Below, one piece after another: positions 17,311-25,506 of a stretch of DNA of 64,000 bases. Within the stretch, counting starts at the first letter, position 1. Each line of letters starts with the position of its first letter. The position numbers were made by a program, and so were the translations under genes. The stretch comes from Paludibacteraceae bacterium (GTDB lineage: Bacteria; Bacteroidota; Bacteroidia; Bacteroidales; Paludibacteraceae), in the NCBI GenBank assembly GCA_017559505.1, contig JAFYSF010000070.1, positions 45,523-109,522 of the forward strand, written 5' to 3'. The notes under the pieces are model-generated. The model was given only the letters and a program-made list of their open reading frames with translations, made no database searches and was not told where the DNA came from.

Positions 17311-19244
17311 CTATTAAGTATCTCTTCCGCACGAGATGCCCACTGACGCTTGCCAAACACTTGCTCTAAATCTTCAGCAAACAACACTTCTTTGTCTATC
17401 AATATCTGAGCCACTTCATTATGTCCCTTTTTGTATTGAAGAAGTATCTGTTTCGCACGCTCATATTGTTCATCTATGATTCTTTGCACTTCACGGTCAA
17501 TCAACTGTGCTGTTGCTTCCGAATATGGTTTGCTAAATCCAAATTCGCTTTGACCTGTCGAATCATAATACGAGATATTTTTCAACTTATCGCTCATACC
17601 GAAGTATGTAACCATTGCATATGCACGTCGTGTTGCTTGTTCCAAGTCCGACAATGCACCTGTATCTAATATTCCAAAGAAAATCTCCTCTGCTGCACGA
17701 CCTCCCAACAACGCACATATTTTATCCAATATATGTTGTTCCGATGTCAATTGTCGCTCCTCTGGCAAATACCATGCTGCACCCAATGCTTGTCCGCGTG
17801 GCACAATTGTAACTTTCACCAATGGGTCTGCATATTGCAAGTGCCAACTGATAGCGGCATGACCTGCCTCGTGATAAGCAATATGTTTCTTCTCTTCGGC
17901 TGTAATGATTTTCGATTTTTTCTCCAATCCACCGACAATTCTATCTACAGCATCCAAGAAATCTTGACGTCCAATTGCCTCTCTCTCCTTACGAGCTGCT
18001 ATCAATGCTGCCTCGTTACATACGTTAGCAATATCTGCACCCGAAAATCCCGGTGTCTGACGCGACAAGAAGTCAACATCTACGGTTTCATCGAGTTTCA
18101 ATGGTTTCAAATGCACGTTAAATATCGCTTTACGCTCATGCACATCTGGCAATTCCACTTGGATTTGACGGTCGAAACGTCCTGCACGCAACAATGCTTT
18201 ATCCAATATCTCAGCTCGGTTAGTCGCTGCCAAGATAATTACACCCGAATTCGAGCCAAAACCATCCATCTCTGTGAGCAATTGGTTCAATGTATTCTCA
18301 CGTTCGTCGTTGCCATTATGATTTACATTTTTGCCACGCGCGCGTCCAATAGCATCGATTTCATCGATAAATACTATACATGGTGCTTTCTCTTTTGCTT
18401 GTTTGAATAGGTCACGAACTCGCGATGCACCTACACCCACAAACATCTCCACAAAGTCCGAACCCGACATCGAGAAGAATGGTACATCTGCTTCGCCTGC
18501 CACTGCTTTTGCCAACAATGTCTTACCTGTTCCTGGAGGACCCACAAGCAATGCTCCTTTCGGTATTTTACCTCCAAGCACTGTATATTTTTTAGGGTTT
18601 TTCAAGAAGTGTACAATCTCTTCTACCTCTTGTTTTGCCCCTTCCAATCCTGCCACATCAGCAAACGTAACCTTATGTTGAGGATTGTTTTTATCAAACA
18701 TCTGAGCTTTCGATTTACCTACATTGAATACTCCACCGGGACCGCCACCGCCCATCATTTTGCGATTCATAAACACGAAGAATCCGATGAGCAACAACAA
18801 TGGCAACACCGAGAAGACAATCACATCAAAATAGTCTTTACCCTCAGTATAGCGCACTTCGCCTGTAAACACTTTATTGGCTTTCAACTCATTGAGCAAT
18901 TTCGAAAACTCATCAATCGAAGGCACTATTGTCTCAACTCTCACAACCTCTTTGCCCTCTGCTTCAACCCCTGTAATGTCTTTTGCACATTGAGGATTGA
19001 TTTCAGCAATAGCTCGTTGTTTTGAGATTTCAATGGAAATTTTGCTCACACAACCATTGCGCAATCCGTCTTCCAATCTCGAATACGCCACATCTCTCGA
19101 TGCTCCTTTCGGATTCCAAACAGACAACACAATGAAGAATATACCTATCGCTAAGTATATCCAATAGAAATTGAATTTAGGTTTATATCCACCTTTTTGT
19201 GGTTTTTTCCCTTCTTGATTTGGTTTGTTTTTTTCTTCTGACAT
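17301..19244 (-). CDS. ftsH: ATP-dependent zinc metalloprotease FtsH
   Basis: FtsH degrades membrane and some cytosolic proteins. The 647-residue protein has a cytosolic Lys/Pro-rich N-terminus, a first membrane segment (about 28-43), a periplasmic domain and a second membrane segment (about 142-160). The AAA domain shows Walker A GPPGTGKT (about 234), Walker [11 protein letters not shown] and the arginine-finger region [10 protein letters not shown]. The zinc site is HEAGH (near 457), with the third ligand in the [11 protein letters not shown] block. It follows rsfS by 80 bases. Confidence 0.97.
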   Translation of the reverse strand: MSEEKNKPNQEGKKPQKGGYKPKFNFYWIYLAIGIFFIVLSVWNPKGASRDVAYSRLEDGLRNGCVSKISIEISKQRAIAEINPQCAKDITGVEAEGKEVVRVETIVPSIDEFSKLLNELKANKVFTGEVRYTEGKDYFDVIVFSVLPLLLLIGFFVFMNRKMMGGGGPGGVFNVGKSKAQMFDKNNPQHKVTFADVAGLEGAKQEVEEIVHFLKNPKKYTVLGGKIPKGALLVGPPGTGKTLLAKAVAGEADVPFFSMSGSDFVEMFVGVGASRVRDLFKQAKEKAPCIVFIDEIDAIGRARGKNVNHNGNDERENTLNQLLTEMDGFGSNSGVIILAATNRAEILDKALLRAGRFDRQIQVELPDVHERKAIFNVHLKPLKLDETVDVDFLSRQTPGFSGADIANVCNEAALIAARKEREAIGRQDFLDAVDRIVGGLEKKSKIITAEEKKHIAYHEAGHAAISWHLQYADPLVKVTIVPRGQALGAAWYLPEERQLTSEQHILDKICALLGGRAAEEIFFGILDTGALSDLEQATRRAYAMVTYFGMSDKLKNISYYDSTGQSEFGFSKPYSEATAQLIDREVQRIIDEQYERAKQILLQYKKGHNEVAQILIDKEVLFAEDLEQVFGKRQWASRAEEILNSEE

Positions 19245-19261
19245 AAATACTTTCCCCCTAG

Positions 19262-19324
19262 CAAACAGCTTTCGCTATTCACTCTTTACCAATTACTATT
19301 TACTCTTTACTAACTACTCTTTTT
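19262..19324. repeat. CTATTTACTCTTTAC repeats between rsfS and ftsH
   Basis: Short units such as TATTCACTCTTTAC and TATTTACTCTTTAC are repeated in tandem and fill most of the 80-base gap between rsfS and ftsH. They resemble the other pyrimidine-rich intergenic stretches in the window. Confidence 0.5.
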
Positions 19325-19681
19325 TTAATCAAGGTCTGGTATCATTGTGATATTTGCATCTGCCCAAAGATGCTCAATATCATAAAACTCACGGAATTCT
19401 GGTTGGAACACATGCACTATCACATGACCATAATCCATTGCAATCCATTGACAATTTTCATAACCATCTGACGAAAAAGGTTTTTCGCCTGCATGCTCAC
19501 GCACAAAATCTTTTGTCGTAGTAGCAATTGTCATCACATGTGTGCTCGAATCGCCTTCACATATTACAAAATATTGACATGGAGCCTCCAATTTGCTCAT
19601 ATCCACAATCGCAATTTTCTTTGCTTTTTTCTCTTGCATTCCCTCAACAATAGTTGAGATAAGTTGTTTTAATTCTGCCAT
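19325..19681 (-). CDS. rsfS: Ribosomal silencing factor RsfS
   Basis: RsfS binds ribosomal protein uL14 and blocks subunit joining when nutrients are scarce. The 118-residue length and the blocks IVDMSKLEAPCQYFVICEG, HVMTIATTTKDFV and WIAMDYGHVIVHVFQPEFREFYDIEHLWADA are typical. It heads the rsfS-ftsH-cdsA-psd set, a common Bacteroidota order. Confidence 0.95.
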   Translation of the reverse strand: MAELKQLISTIVEGMQEKKAKKIAIVDMSKLEAPCQYFVICEGDSSTHVMTIATTTKDFVREHAGEKPFSSDGYENCQWIAMDYGHVIVHVFQPEFREFYDIEHLWADANITMIPDLD

Positions 19682-19704
19682 TTATTTTAGACTTTTAGTA
19701 GCGA

Positions 19705-19793
19705 ATAGCGAGTAACAAGACTAATTCGCTTCGCTCGTTATTATTATTATTTCAAATTTCCATAATTCCTCATTCCTAACTCCTCATTCCTCA
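19705..19793. repeat. Intergenic repeats ending in the YqaA-type gene stop
   Basis: A TTCGCTTCGCTCG stretch and an ATT run are followed by CATTCCTAACTCCTCATTCCTCA. The last bases form the TGA stop of the minus-strand YqaA-type gene. On the coding strand the repeat carries TGA and TAG triplets in several frames. Confidence 0.5.
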
Positions 19794-20231
19794 TTGTATA
19801 AACATTTGATTCGCCTGCATCCACACCAAATACCTCACCAACTTCCCTATTGCCATCGACACAAACACCACCCACCATCTGCATCTCAACAATCCCGCCG
19901 CCACTGCTATAAAATCGCCCACACCTGGCAAGAACGAAAAAAATGCGAATCCATCGCCATATTTATGTATCTTTGCTTTCCAATTTTCTGCCTTTTCTTG
20001 CGGTATTTTCAGCCATTTCTCTATCCACTCTATCTTACCCAAATAACCCAAACCATAACAAGTCATCCCTCCAAGCGTATTACCCACCGTAGCCCAAACG
20101 ACCAACCAAATCGGGTCATAGCCTGCCAACAACAATCCCGTAAACACCACCTCACTACTAAAAGGCAATATTGTCGCCGCCAAAAACGCCGCTATCGCAA
20201 TACCCAAATATCCAAGTGATAACAAATCCAT
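19791..20231 (-). CDS. YqaA/DedA-type VTT-domain membrane protein
   Basis: The 146-residue membrane protein has four or five hydrophobic segments and the VTT/SNARE-associated blocks FSSEVVFTGLLLAG, GNTLGGMTCYGLGYLG and FFSFLPGVGDFIAVAAG. This fits the YqaA subgroup of the DedA superfamily, whose members are implicated in lipid flipping or membrane homeostasis. It begins three bases after the pnuC stop. The last residues (NQMFIQ) run into an intergenic repeat that supplies the stop codon. Confidence 0.88.
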   Translation of the reverse strand: MDLLSLGYLGIAIAAFLAATILPFSSEVVFTGLLLAGYDPIWLVVWATVGNTLGGMTCYGLGYLGKIEWIEKWLKIPQEKAENWKAKIHKYGDGFAFFSFLPGVGDFIAVAAGLLRCRWWVVFVSMAIGKLVRYLVWMQANQMFIQ

Positions 20232-20234
20232 TTT

Positions 20235-20864
20235 TTAATAGAGTACTGAGTTCAGAGTACAAATTACATACGACAATTGTGCATTGTGCATTAAAGAATT
20301 CCATTCTCTTACCGCATTCACCGCAATACCAGTATAAACCACATAAAGCCCTGCAGTCCAATACATCCCCACCATCAAGAATAGACCTATATAAACCACA
20401 TCCACCAACACCCAAATCACCCAGTTATCTATCTTCTTTCGTGTCAGCAATATCTGTGCCACCACACTCGATGTTGTCAATATGGCATCAACCATCGGAT
20501 ACTGAGGCTCCTGAATATTCTCTGGCAACAACTGCGCGCCCCACTTCACACCCATCCCCCACAACACTCCAGTCGCCACAACAATCATCAACACACAAAC
20601 TCTCTCCTTCCAACTCAACCACGTAACTTTCAACTCCTTATCCACTTCAACTTTTGGTTTTCTCCACGAATATAGTCCATAAAGATTTATCACAAAATAT
20701 ATCCCCTGCAATATCATCCCCGAGTACAACCCCTCTCTGCCAAACAATATGCCATACAGCACACAATTCACCAATCCAATCCCAAAATTCACCACCTCAC
20801 CCTTAGATGCCAGCCATATCGCCACCACCCCAAACACCACCGCTATAATCTCTAACCAATTCAT
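20235..20864 (-). CDS. pnuC: PnuC-family vitamin transporter
   Basis: The 209-residue protein has seven hydrophobic segments and the PnuC blocks LEIIAVVFGVVAIWLA, NFGIGLVNCVLYGILF, YFVINLYGLYSWRK, NWVIWVLVDVVYIGLF and YTGIAVNAVREW. PnuC transporters move nicotinamide riboside; close relatives carry thiamine or riboflavin, and the sequence alone does not decide. Its ATG shares one base with the sufB stop (TGATG), so it is probably translationally coupled to sufB. No riboswitch was seen. Confidence 0.88.
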   Translation of the reverse strand: MNWLEIIAVVFGVVAIWLASKGEVVNFGIGLVNCVLYGILFGREGLYSGMILQGIYFVINLYGLYSWRKPKVEVDKELKVTWLSWKERVCVLMIVVATGVLWGMGVKWGAQLLPENIQEPQYPMVDAILTTSSVVAQILLTRKKIDNWVIWVLVDVVYIGLFLMVGMYWTAGLYVVYTGIAVNAVREWNSLMHNAQLSYVICTLNSVLY

Positions 20865-22312
20865 CAGCCCACACTTCCCTCAAGCGATATTTGCAACAAT
20901 TTCTGTGCTTCCACCGCAAATTCCATAGGCAATTTGTTGATTACCTCTTTGGCATAACCGCCAATAATCAATCCCACTGCATCTTCGGTCGAAATACCAC
21001 GTTGCGAGCAGTAGAACAATTGGTCCTCTGATATTTTCGATGTAGTAGCCTCATGCTCAATAATAGCAGTCGGATTTTTCACATCTACGTATGGGAATGT
21101 ATGCGCTCCACATTGATCGCCCAACAACAACGAGTCGCATTGCGAGTAATTCCTTGCGCCTGTGGCATTTGCGTTCACTTTCACCAATCCGCGATACGAG
21201 TTCTGACTCTTACCTGCCGAAATACCTTTACTTACGATACGCGAACGTGTATTTTTGCCCAAATGTATCATCTTCGTACCTGTGTCGGCTTGTTGATAGT
21301 TGTTTGTCAACGCCACCGAATAGAACTCTCCCACCGAATTATCGCCTTTCAATATACATGAAGGATATTTCCACGTAATAGCCGATCCTGTCTCCACCTG
21401 TGTCCAAGACACTTTCGAGTTATTACCCTTACATATCGCTCTCTTTGTCACAAAGTTATAAATACCGCCCTTACCATCTTTGTCGCCTGGATACCAGTTC
21501 TGCACAGTCGAATATTTCACCTCAGCATTATTCATCACCACAATCTCCACAATCGCAGCATGCAACTGATTCTCATCACGTTGCGGAGCAGTACAACCTT
21601 CAAGATACGACACATAAGCATCATCATCAGCCACAATCAACGTACGCTCAAACTGACCCGTACCCGCCGCATTTATACGGAAATATGTCGACAACTCCAT
21701 TGGGCAACGCACCCCTTTCGGAATATAAACAAACGATCCATCCGAGAATACCGCACAATTCAACGCTGCATAAAAATTGTCTGTATATGGCACCACCGAG
21801 CCCAAATACTCACGCACCAAATCAGGATACTCCTTCACTGCCTCCGAAATCGAACAGAAAATAATACCCTTTTCTGCCAATTTCTCACGGAATGTAGTCT
21901 TCACCGACACCGAGTCCATCACCGCATCCACTGCAATACCGCTCAACACCTTTTGCTCCTCCAATGGAATACCCAATTTATTGAACGTGTCAAGAATCTC
22001 AGGGTCAACCTCATCCAACGACTTTGGCGCATTCTTTCTCGGAGCCGCATAATACGATATCGCCTGAAAATCTATCTCAGGTATATTCAACAACGCCCAA
22101 TCTGGCATCGGCATCGTAAGCCAATGACGATAAGCTTTCAATCTAAACTCCAACAACCACTCTGGTTCTTCCTTTTTCGCTGAAATCAAGCGCACTACCT
22201 CTTCCGACAATCCCTTTTGTATAGTCTCTGTATGAACATCGGTCGTAAACCCATATTCATACTCTTTTTGAGCCACTTGACTAATAAATTCGTTTGAATT
22301 ATTCTCTGACAT
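20864..22312 (-). CDS. sufB: Fe-S cluster assembly scaffold SufB
   Basis: SufB is the core of the SufBCD scaffold for iron-sulfur cluster assembly. The 482-residue length and the blocks [65 protein letters not shown] and [30 protein letters not shown] are diagnostic. The gene is followed by pnuC rather than sufC and sufD, which is unusual; the partners must be encoded elsewhere. A well-matched promoter lies about 50 bases upstream. Confidence 0.96.
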   Translation of the reverse strand: MSENNSNEFISQVAQKEYEYGFTTDVHTETIQKGLSEEVVRLISAKKEEPEWLLEFRLKAYRHWLTMPMPDWALLNIPEIDFQAISYYAAPRKNAPKSLDEVDPEILDTFNKLGIPLEEQKVLSGIAVDAVMDSVSVKTTFREKLAEKGIIFCSISEAVKEYPDLVREYLGSVVPYTDNFYAALNCAVFSDGSFVYIPKGVRCPMELSTYFRINAAGTGQFERTLIVADDDAYVSYLEGCTAPQRDENQLHAAIVEIVVMNNAEVKYSTVQNWYPGDKDGKGGIYNFVTKRAICKGNNSKVSWTQVETGSAITWKYPSCILKGDNSVGEFYSVALTNNYQQADTGTKMIHLGKNTRSRIVSKGISAGKSQNSYRGLVKVNANATGARNYSQCDSLLLGDQCGAHTFPYVDVKNPTAIIEHEATTSKISEDQLFYCSQRGISTEDAVGLIIGGYAKEVINKLPMEFAVEAQKLLQISLEGSVG

Positions 22313-22355
22313 ATATCAATTTATATAGTTTTAACGCAACATAATATTTAATCTA

Positions 22356-22387
22356 CAAAGATACAAACTTTATTTTATATACGCAAT
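22356..22387 (-). promoter_or_regulatory. Bacteroidota promoter for sufB
   Basis: On the minus strand ATTG, exactly 20 bases and TATCTTTG are present. The start of transcription would be about 35-40 bases before the sufB ATG at 22312. Confidence 0.8.
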
Positions 22388-22451
22388 ACCCCAAAAAATC
22401 ATTGATAAATATATCAAAAAATCGTAACTCTACAGTCGCAAAATAGATAGT

Positions 22452-22524
22452 AAATCCATAGCTCAGTCGGTAGAGCAATTGACTCTTAATCAATGGGGCG
22501 AGGGTTCGAGCCCCTCCGGGTATA
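22452..22524 (+). tRNA. tRNA-Lys (anticodon CTT) with a poorly paired acceptor stem
   Basis: The D arm (GCTC/GAGC), anticodon arm (ATTGA/TCAAT, loop CTCTTAA, anticodon at 22485-22487), five-base variable loop and T arm (GAGGG/CCCTC, loop TTCGAGC) are all intact, and the total is 73 bases without encoded CCA. The acceptor halves AAATCCA and CGGGTAT pair badly: A-T, A/A mismatch, A-T, T/G wobble, C-G, C-G, A/C mismatch. It may be functional, a degenerate copy or a recombined tRNA end. A terminator follows directly. Confidence 0.75.
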
Positions 22525-22530
22525 CATAAG

Positions 22531-22565
22531 AGGTGGATTGACTTATGGTCAATCCACCTTTTTTT
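22531..22565 (+). terminator. Intrinsic terminator after tRNA-Lys
   Basis: A perfect 11-bp stem (AGGTGGATTGA / TCAATCCACCT) with a 7-nt loop is followed by a T-run on the plus strand. The T-run is absent on the other strand, so it serves the tRNA. Confidence 0.9.
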
Positions 22566-22588
22566 ATGCGCTTTTTTATAAATCTATA

Positions 22589-24196
22589 TTATTTAATATT
22601 GGCTTTCATAAAGAAAGGAATGTTTAATGCTCTTATAATATGAGCTTTTTTAAGCATTGGTGCAGCTGGAATAGGTTTAGATGCAGCTATTTTTTCTGCA
22701 ATAGAAACACCTTCTGTAGCATTATCATAAGTACCATAAGTGAATGTATGATTTACAAATGGAGCCATATCGAATAATCCGTCATTATCCTTATCCTCAT
22801 AGTCGTAATTTGTATCTCCTGTTTCTTCGTCTATTTTTTCTTCCACAGTAAAGCCGCCAATTTGATCACCATCACCGAACAATACTGCATCAAAGTCATA
22901 ATAACTTGAATACCATCTATTTTCTTTGTCTGTACGGATTTGCATAATACCAGTTTCTGTTCTTCCTTCTGCAATTGTAGGATAACCACTTTCTGCCACA
23001 GCAAGTCCATAGTCAACATAAAAAGATTTATACATATAACTATCATTTGTATTAAAATAAGGGTAGTTATCTATAATTGGTTCTTCTTCGATAGCCCCCT
23101 TCGAATAAAGAATCACATTAGTATAATATTCTTGATAAAGATTTTGATTAAAATGACCGATTTGAATAGTATAAGGACGAAATTGACCATTTTCATTAAG
23201 TGCATTATCCACAAAAGAGTAGTCGCCTTCAGGATGTACACTCTTAATATATCCATAATTATCAAGAACAACAGGGATAATGGTTTTGATGTTTAATATA
23301 TAACCTGGCTTCCCAGCTAAATAACCTTCTCCATCAACATACATTGTAGAAGGTAATACCAATAATTGAGCATCTACTACTGCAATAGAAGTATCAATAC
23401 CTTCTTTTGTTGTATAATTAATTTGATAAGAATCACCAATGTTCAACAATATGATGTTGTTAAAATTTACATCTAACATAGTTTTAACAACAACAAGGCA
23501 AGATGCTTTAATGTTAGTACCTTTGATAGCAACATTGATGATTGTTTCGCCTTTTGCTATAGCCGTAATTACTCCTTCTGATGAAATAGTAGCAACATTC
23601 TCATTAGAAGAGATAAACTCTATATCAAAAATTTCATTGGCATACTTAGGAGTTAAAGTATATGAAATTTTGTACGTTTCGCCTAATAATAAAGAGATTG
23701 AGTCTTCTTCAATTTCCAAATTATAATTAACATTCGGGCAATCAACAGCAGTAGCAGTGGCTTTTTGTGCGCCCATTTGTTTTAATTGATAACAAGTATT
23801 TTCTCTAATGCCTGTTATTTCTTCAGTTTGATTTACTTCACCATTCCAACCCCAACCATTTTTGAATATTACATTCAACTCAGCACAATGAGCTGTAACT
23901 ACCCACCAATCACCATCGCGAATTGCACGTACTTCTCGACCTTCGTCTTCGGTTGCCCATACCCATGCTGTGATATCATTATCCCACGAAGATGGAACTT
24001 TTGCTTTTACTACAATATATTTAGGGTCATTTGGTTTATCTGGTGTATCAGGAAGTTTATATTCATAAAGTGTGATACTATCTACTTCGTTGATATTAGA
24101 TTGATAAACTATTTGACCATTGCGCCAAACAATGAATTGAGCTGCCAACAAAGAGCAAAGGCTCAATACAATAAGTGTAAATAATGACTTTTTCAT
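22589..24196 (-). CDS. Secreted protein with starch-binding-like and Ig-like domains
   Basis: The 535-residue protein has a signal peptide (ending near SLLAAQ, residue 20), then a domain resembling CBM26-type starch-binding modules (VKAKVPSSWDNDITAWVW, then IFKNGWGWNGEVNQTEEI; about 60-140). A bacterial Ig-like (BIG2) domain follows (about 160-240; SSNENVATISSEGVITAIAKG). The C-terminal half, rich in Tyr, Asp and Asn, is not recognised and does not look like a standard T9SS tail. It starts six bases after the stop of the gene at 24203, so the two form an operon. Confidence 0.8.
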   Translation of the reverse strand: MKKSLFTLIVLSLCSLLAAQFIVWRNGQIVYQSNINEVDSITLYEYKLPDTPDKPNDPKYIVVKAKVPSSWDNDITAWVWATEDEGREVRAIRDGDWWVVTAHCAELNVIFKNGWGWNGEVNQTEEITGIRENTCYQLKQMGAQKATATAVDCPNVNYNLEIEEDSISLLLGETYKISYTLTPKYANEIFDIEFISSNENVATISSEGVITAIAKGETIINVAIKGTNIKASCLVVVKTMLDVNFNNIILLNIGDSYQINYTTKEGIDTSIAVVDAQLLVLPSTMYVDGEGYLAGKPGYILNIKTIIPVVLDNYGYIKSVHPEGDYSFVDNALNENGQFRPYTIQIGHFNQNLYQEYYTNVILYSKGAIEEEPIIDNYPYFNTNDSYMYKSFYVDYGLAVAESGYPTIAEGRTETGIMQIRTDKENRWYSSYYDFDAVLFGDGDQIGGFTVEEKIDEETGDTNYDYEDKDNDGLFDMAPFVNHTFTYGTYDNATEGVSIAEKIAASKPIPAAPMLKKAHIIRALNIPFFMKANIK

Positions 24197-24202
24197 AATT
24201 TA

Positions 24203-24676
24203 TTATTTTTTAATGAATTTAACTACATTTGTGTTTGATTGTAAGAGATATGAGCCTGTGGCTATATCTTCTACGTTGATTTGCAAAAGTTCGTCTTCGA
24301 CGGTTTGGGTTTTGAGGAGTGTACCATCTAAAGTATAGATACGCACTACATCGCCTTTCTGCACTCCTTGAACAAATAGAGCATCCATTGTTGGATTAGG
24401 GTAAACAATCATTGTGATGTCTGCAATATTTTCTACTGCTGTTTCACCATCAACAAATGAAATTTTACGCACATTTTCAATCTTTTTACTTGCTATCTCG
24501 TCTCCTGAACGGTCAAGAAAATAGATATACTCCTCAGTGAATTCGATTGTCGCAATTTGTTTTAACTCCAACTCTTGTTGTTCTGCAGAAAAATATTCAA
24601 TAATGATATTTTCTTTTGCAGATAACAACATTGAAGAAAAATAAAAAATAACTAATAATGTAAATAGTTTTTTCAT
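24203..24676 (-). CDS. Small secreted protein with T9SS type A sorting domain
   Basis: The 157-residue protein has a signal peptide (ending near MLLSAKE). From about residue 88 it has a T9SS type A sorting domain: MIVYPNPTMDALFV, VRIYTLDGTLLKTQT and GSYLLQSNTNVVKFIKK. The 70-residue middle part repeats the theme EYFSAEQQELELKQIATIEF and is of unknown function. It is the first gene after the strong promoter at 24893 and leads the two-gene operon. Confidence 0.85.
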   Translation of the reverse strand: MKKLFTLLVIFYFSSMLLSAKENIIIEYFSAEQQELELKQIATIEFTEEYIYFLDRSGDEIASKKIENVRKISFVDGETAVENIADITMIVYPNPTMDALFVQGVQKGDVVRIYTLDGTLLKTQTVEDELLQINVEDIATGSYLLQSNTNVVKFIKK

Positions 24677-24732
24677 ATTATACGATTTTTTAGATTGTTA
24701 TATAAGTACCTTACAGAAAATGATACACACAT

Positions 24733-24887
24733 AAAAAAAACGCGGTACTTTCAGTATATTCCCACTTAGAGGTGTTTGGCGTAACCCGATCGATAGAATA
24801 AAGCTAAAACGCTTTTTTCAAATATGTTTAAAATGTGCGTATCAAAATACGCTAAATTATACCATAGACAGATGTGATTTATGTTTG
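24733..24887 (-). ncRNA. Candidate small RNA or structured leader
   Basis: A strong promoter would start transcription near 24887, more than 200 bases before the first gene. The transcript contains a hairpin GCGTAT-TTTG-ATACGC and a smaller AAAGC/GCTTT hairpin. It then has a less AT-rich block (GGGTTACGCC to AGTACCGCG) that runs straight into eight Ts at 24733-24740. This could be an attenuator, an unusually long leader or a free RNA of about 155 bases ending at the T-run. I could not match it to a known RNA family. Confidence 0.35.
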
Positions 24888-24892
24888 ATGTG

Positions 24893-24924
24893 CAAAGATA
24901 GGAATTATTTTTAAGGTGTGCAAA
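24893..24924 (-). promoter_or_regulatory. Consensus Bacteroidota promoter upstream of the 24203 operon
   Basis: On the minus strand TTTG, exactly 20 bases and TATCTTTG are present, the best promoter match in the window. It lies about 220 bases from the nearest start codon. Confidence 0.8.
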
Positions 24925-25085
24925 AGATGAACGATTTAATAATATATAAAAAATAAACCAAAAAAACACCTAAATAACTAAAAGTAAATAAATTAAGCTT
25001 TATAATATCATTTTTTTAATTTTACCTTGTGAAAATATATTTATTACATCATCTAAAATCCTTATACTCAAAAAAATTACCTAAC

Positions 25086-25247
25086 AATCCAAAAGATACT
25101 TTTAGAGAATTTCGATAGGATAAAAATTCTATCACCTATACCCACTACAGAAGTACCAATTTTTATACCAATAACGACATCCACTTATGTCAAGATTGTC
25201 AAACAAACTTCAGTGATACATCCAGAACTCTCCTCCATTCAATCTAA
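25086..25247 (+). pseudogene. Possible remnant of a transposase zinc-ribbon region
   Basis: A short broken frame (one TAG at 25116) reads NPKDTFREFR, then YTHYRSTNFY, LCQDCQTNFSDTSRTLLHS. The CQDC and NFSDTSRTLLH pattern resembles the N-terminal zinc ribbon of IS1595-like transposases (CKDC...FSDTTGTLFH), but the first Cys pair is lost. Nothing follows that looks like a catalytic domain. This is a weak call from pattern only. The rest of the gap 24925-25506 holds repeats and the dnaG terminator; I see nothing in 24925-25085. Confidence 0.3.
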
Positions 25248-25271
25248 TTACCATTAAACAAAATCATCCTT

Positions 25272-25326
25272 AATTAAACTTACTTAAATTGCCGAGCCGA
25301 GCAAAAATCACAACCAAAGAAAGTAA
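25272..25326 (+). repeat. 55-bp dispersed repeat, copy 1
   Basis: The core ACTTAAATTGCCGAG...GAGCAAAAATCAC is shared with 41616-41670 over 55 bases in the same orientation with a few substitutions. It lies in non-coding DNA here. Confidence 0.75.
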
Positions 25327-25374
25327 CTTCTAATTTTCAACTTTTCCTAACCCTACCTTCAAGCAACCCATAAC

Positions 25375-25417
25375 ATATCATAAATATAGGATAAATATAC
25401 TATAAATATATCATAAT
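25375..25417. repeat. AT-rich repeat, second site
   Basis: The units (ATAAATATAGGATAAATAT and ACTATAAATATATCATAA) are the same family as the tandem array at 3163-3236. Confidence 0.6.
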
Positions 25418-25458
25418 CGAACCCTTACCCATACTTAACACATACCCAAAACTAAAAA

Positions 25459-25488
25459 AGAGGCATATCCCATCTAAGATATGCCTCT
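25459..25488 (-). terminator. dnaG terminator
   Basis: A perfect 11-bp stem (AGAGGCATATC / GATATGCCTCT) with an 8-nt loop is followed on the minus strand by six Ts. It starts 19 bases after the dnaG stop. Confidence 0.9.
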
Positions 25489-25506
25489 AAAATATTCCCA
25501 AAACAA

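Noticed and set aside
17733..18410. 225-codon open frame opposite ftsH
   Set aside because: It is antisense to highly conserved FtsH domains, with Cys/Ile/Phe-rich composition and no recognisable motif.
20235..20864. Thiamine or NAD riboswitch controlling pnuC
   Set aside because: pnuC overlaps sufB with no leader of its own, and no riboswitch core was seen upstream of sufB.
21560..22183. 207-codon open frame opposite sufB
   Set aside because: It is antisense to a conserved SufB region with His/Arg-rich shadow composition.
24766..24969. 67-codon open frame upstream of the 24203 operon
   Set aside because: It overlaps a strong promoter on the same strand and has no coding character.
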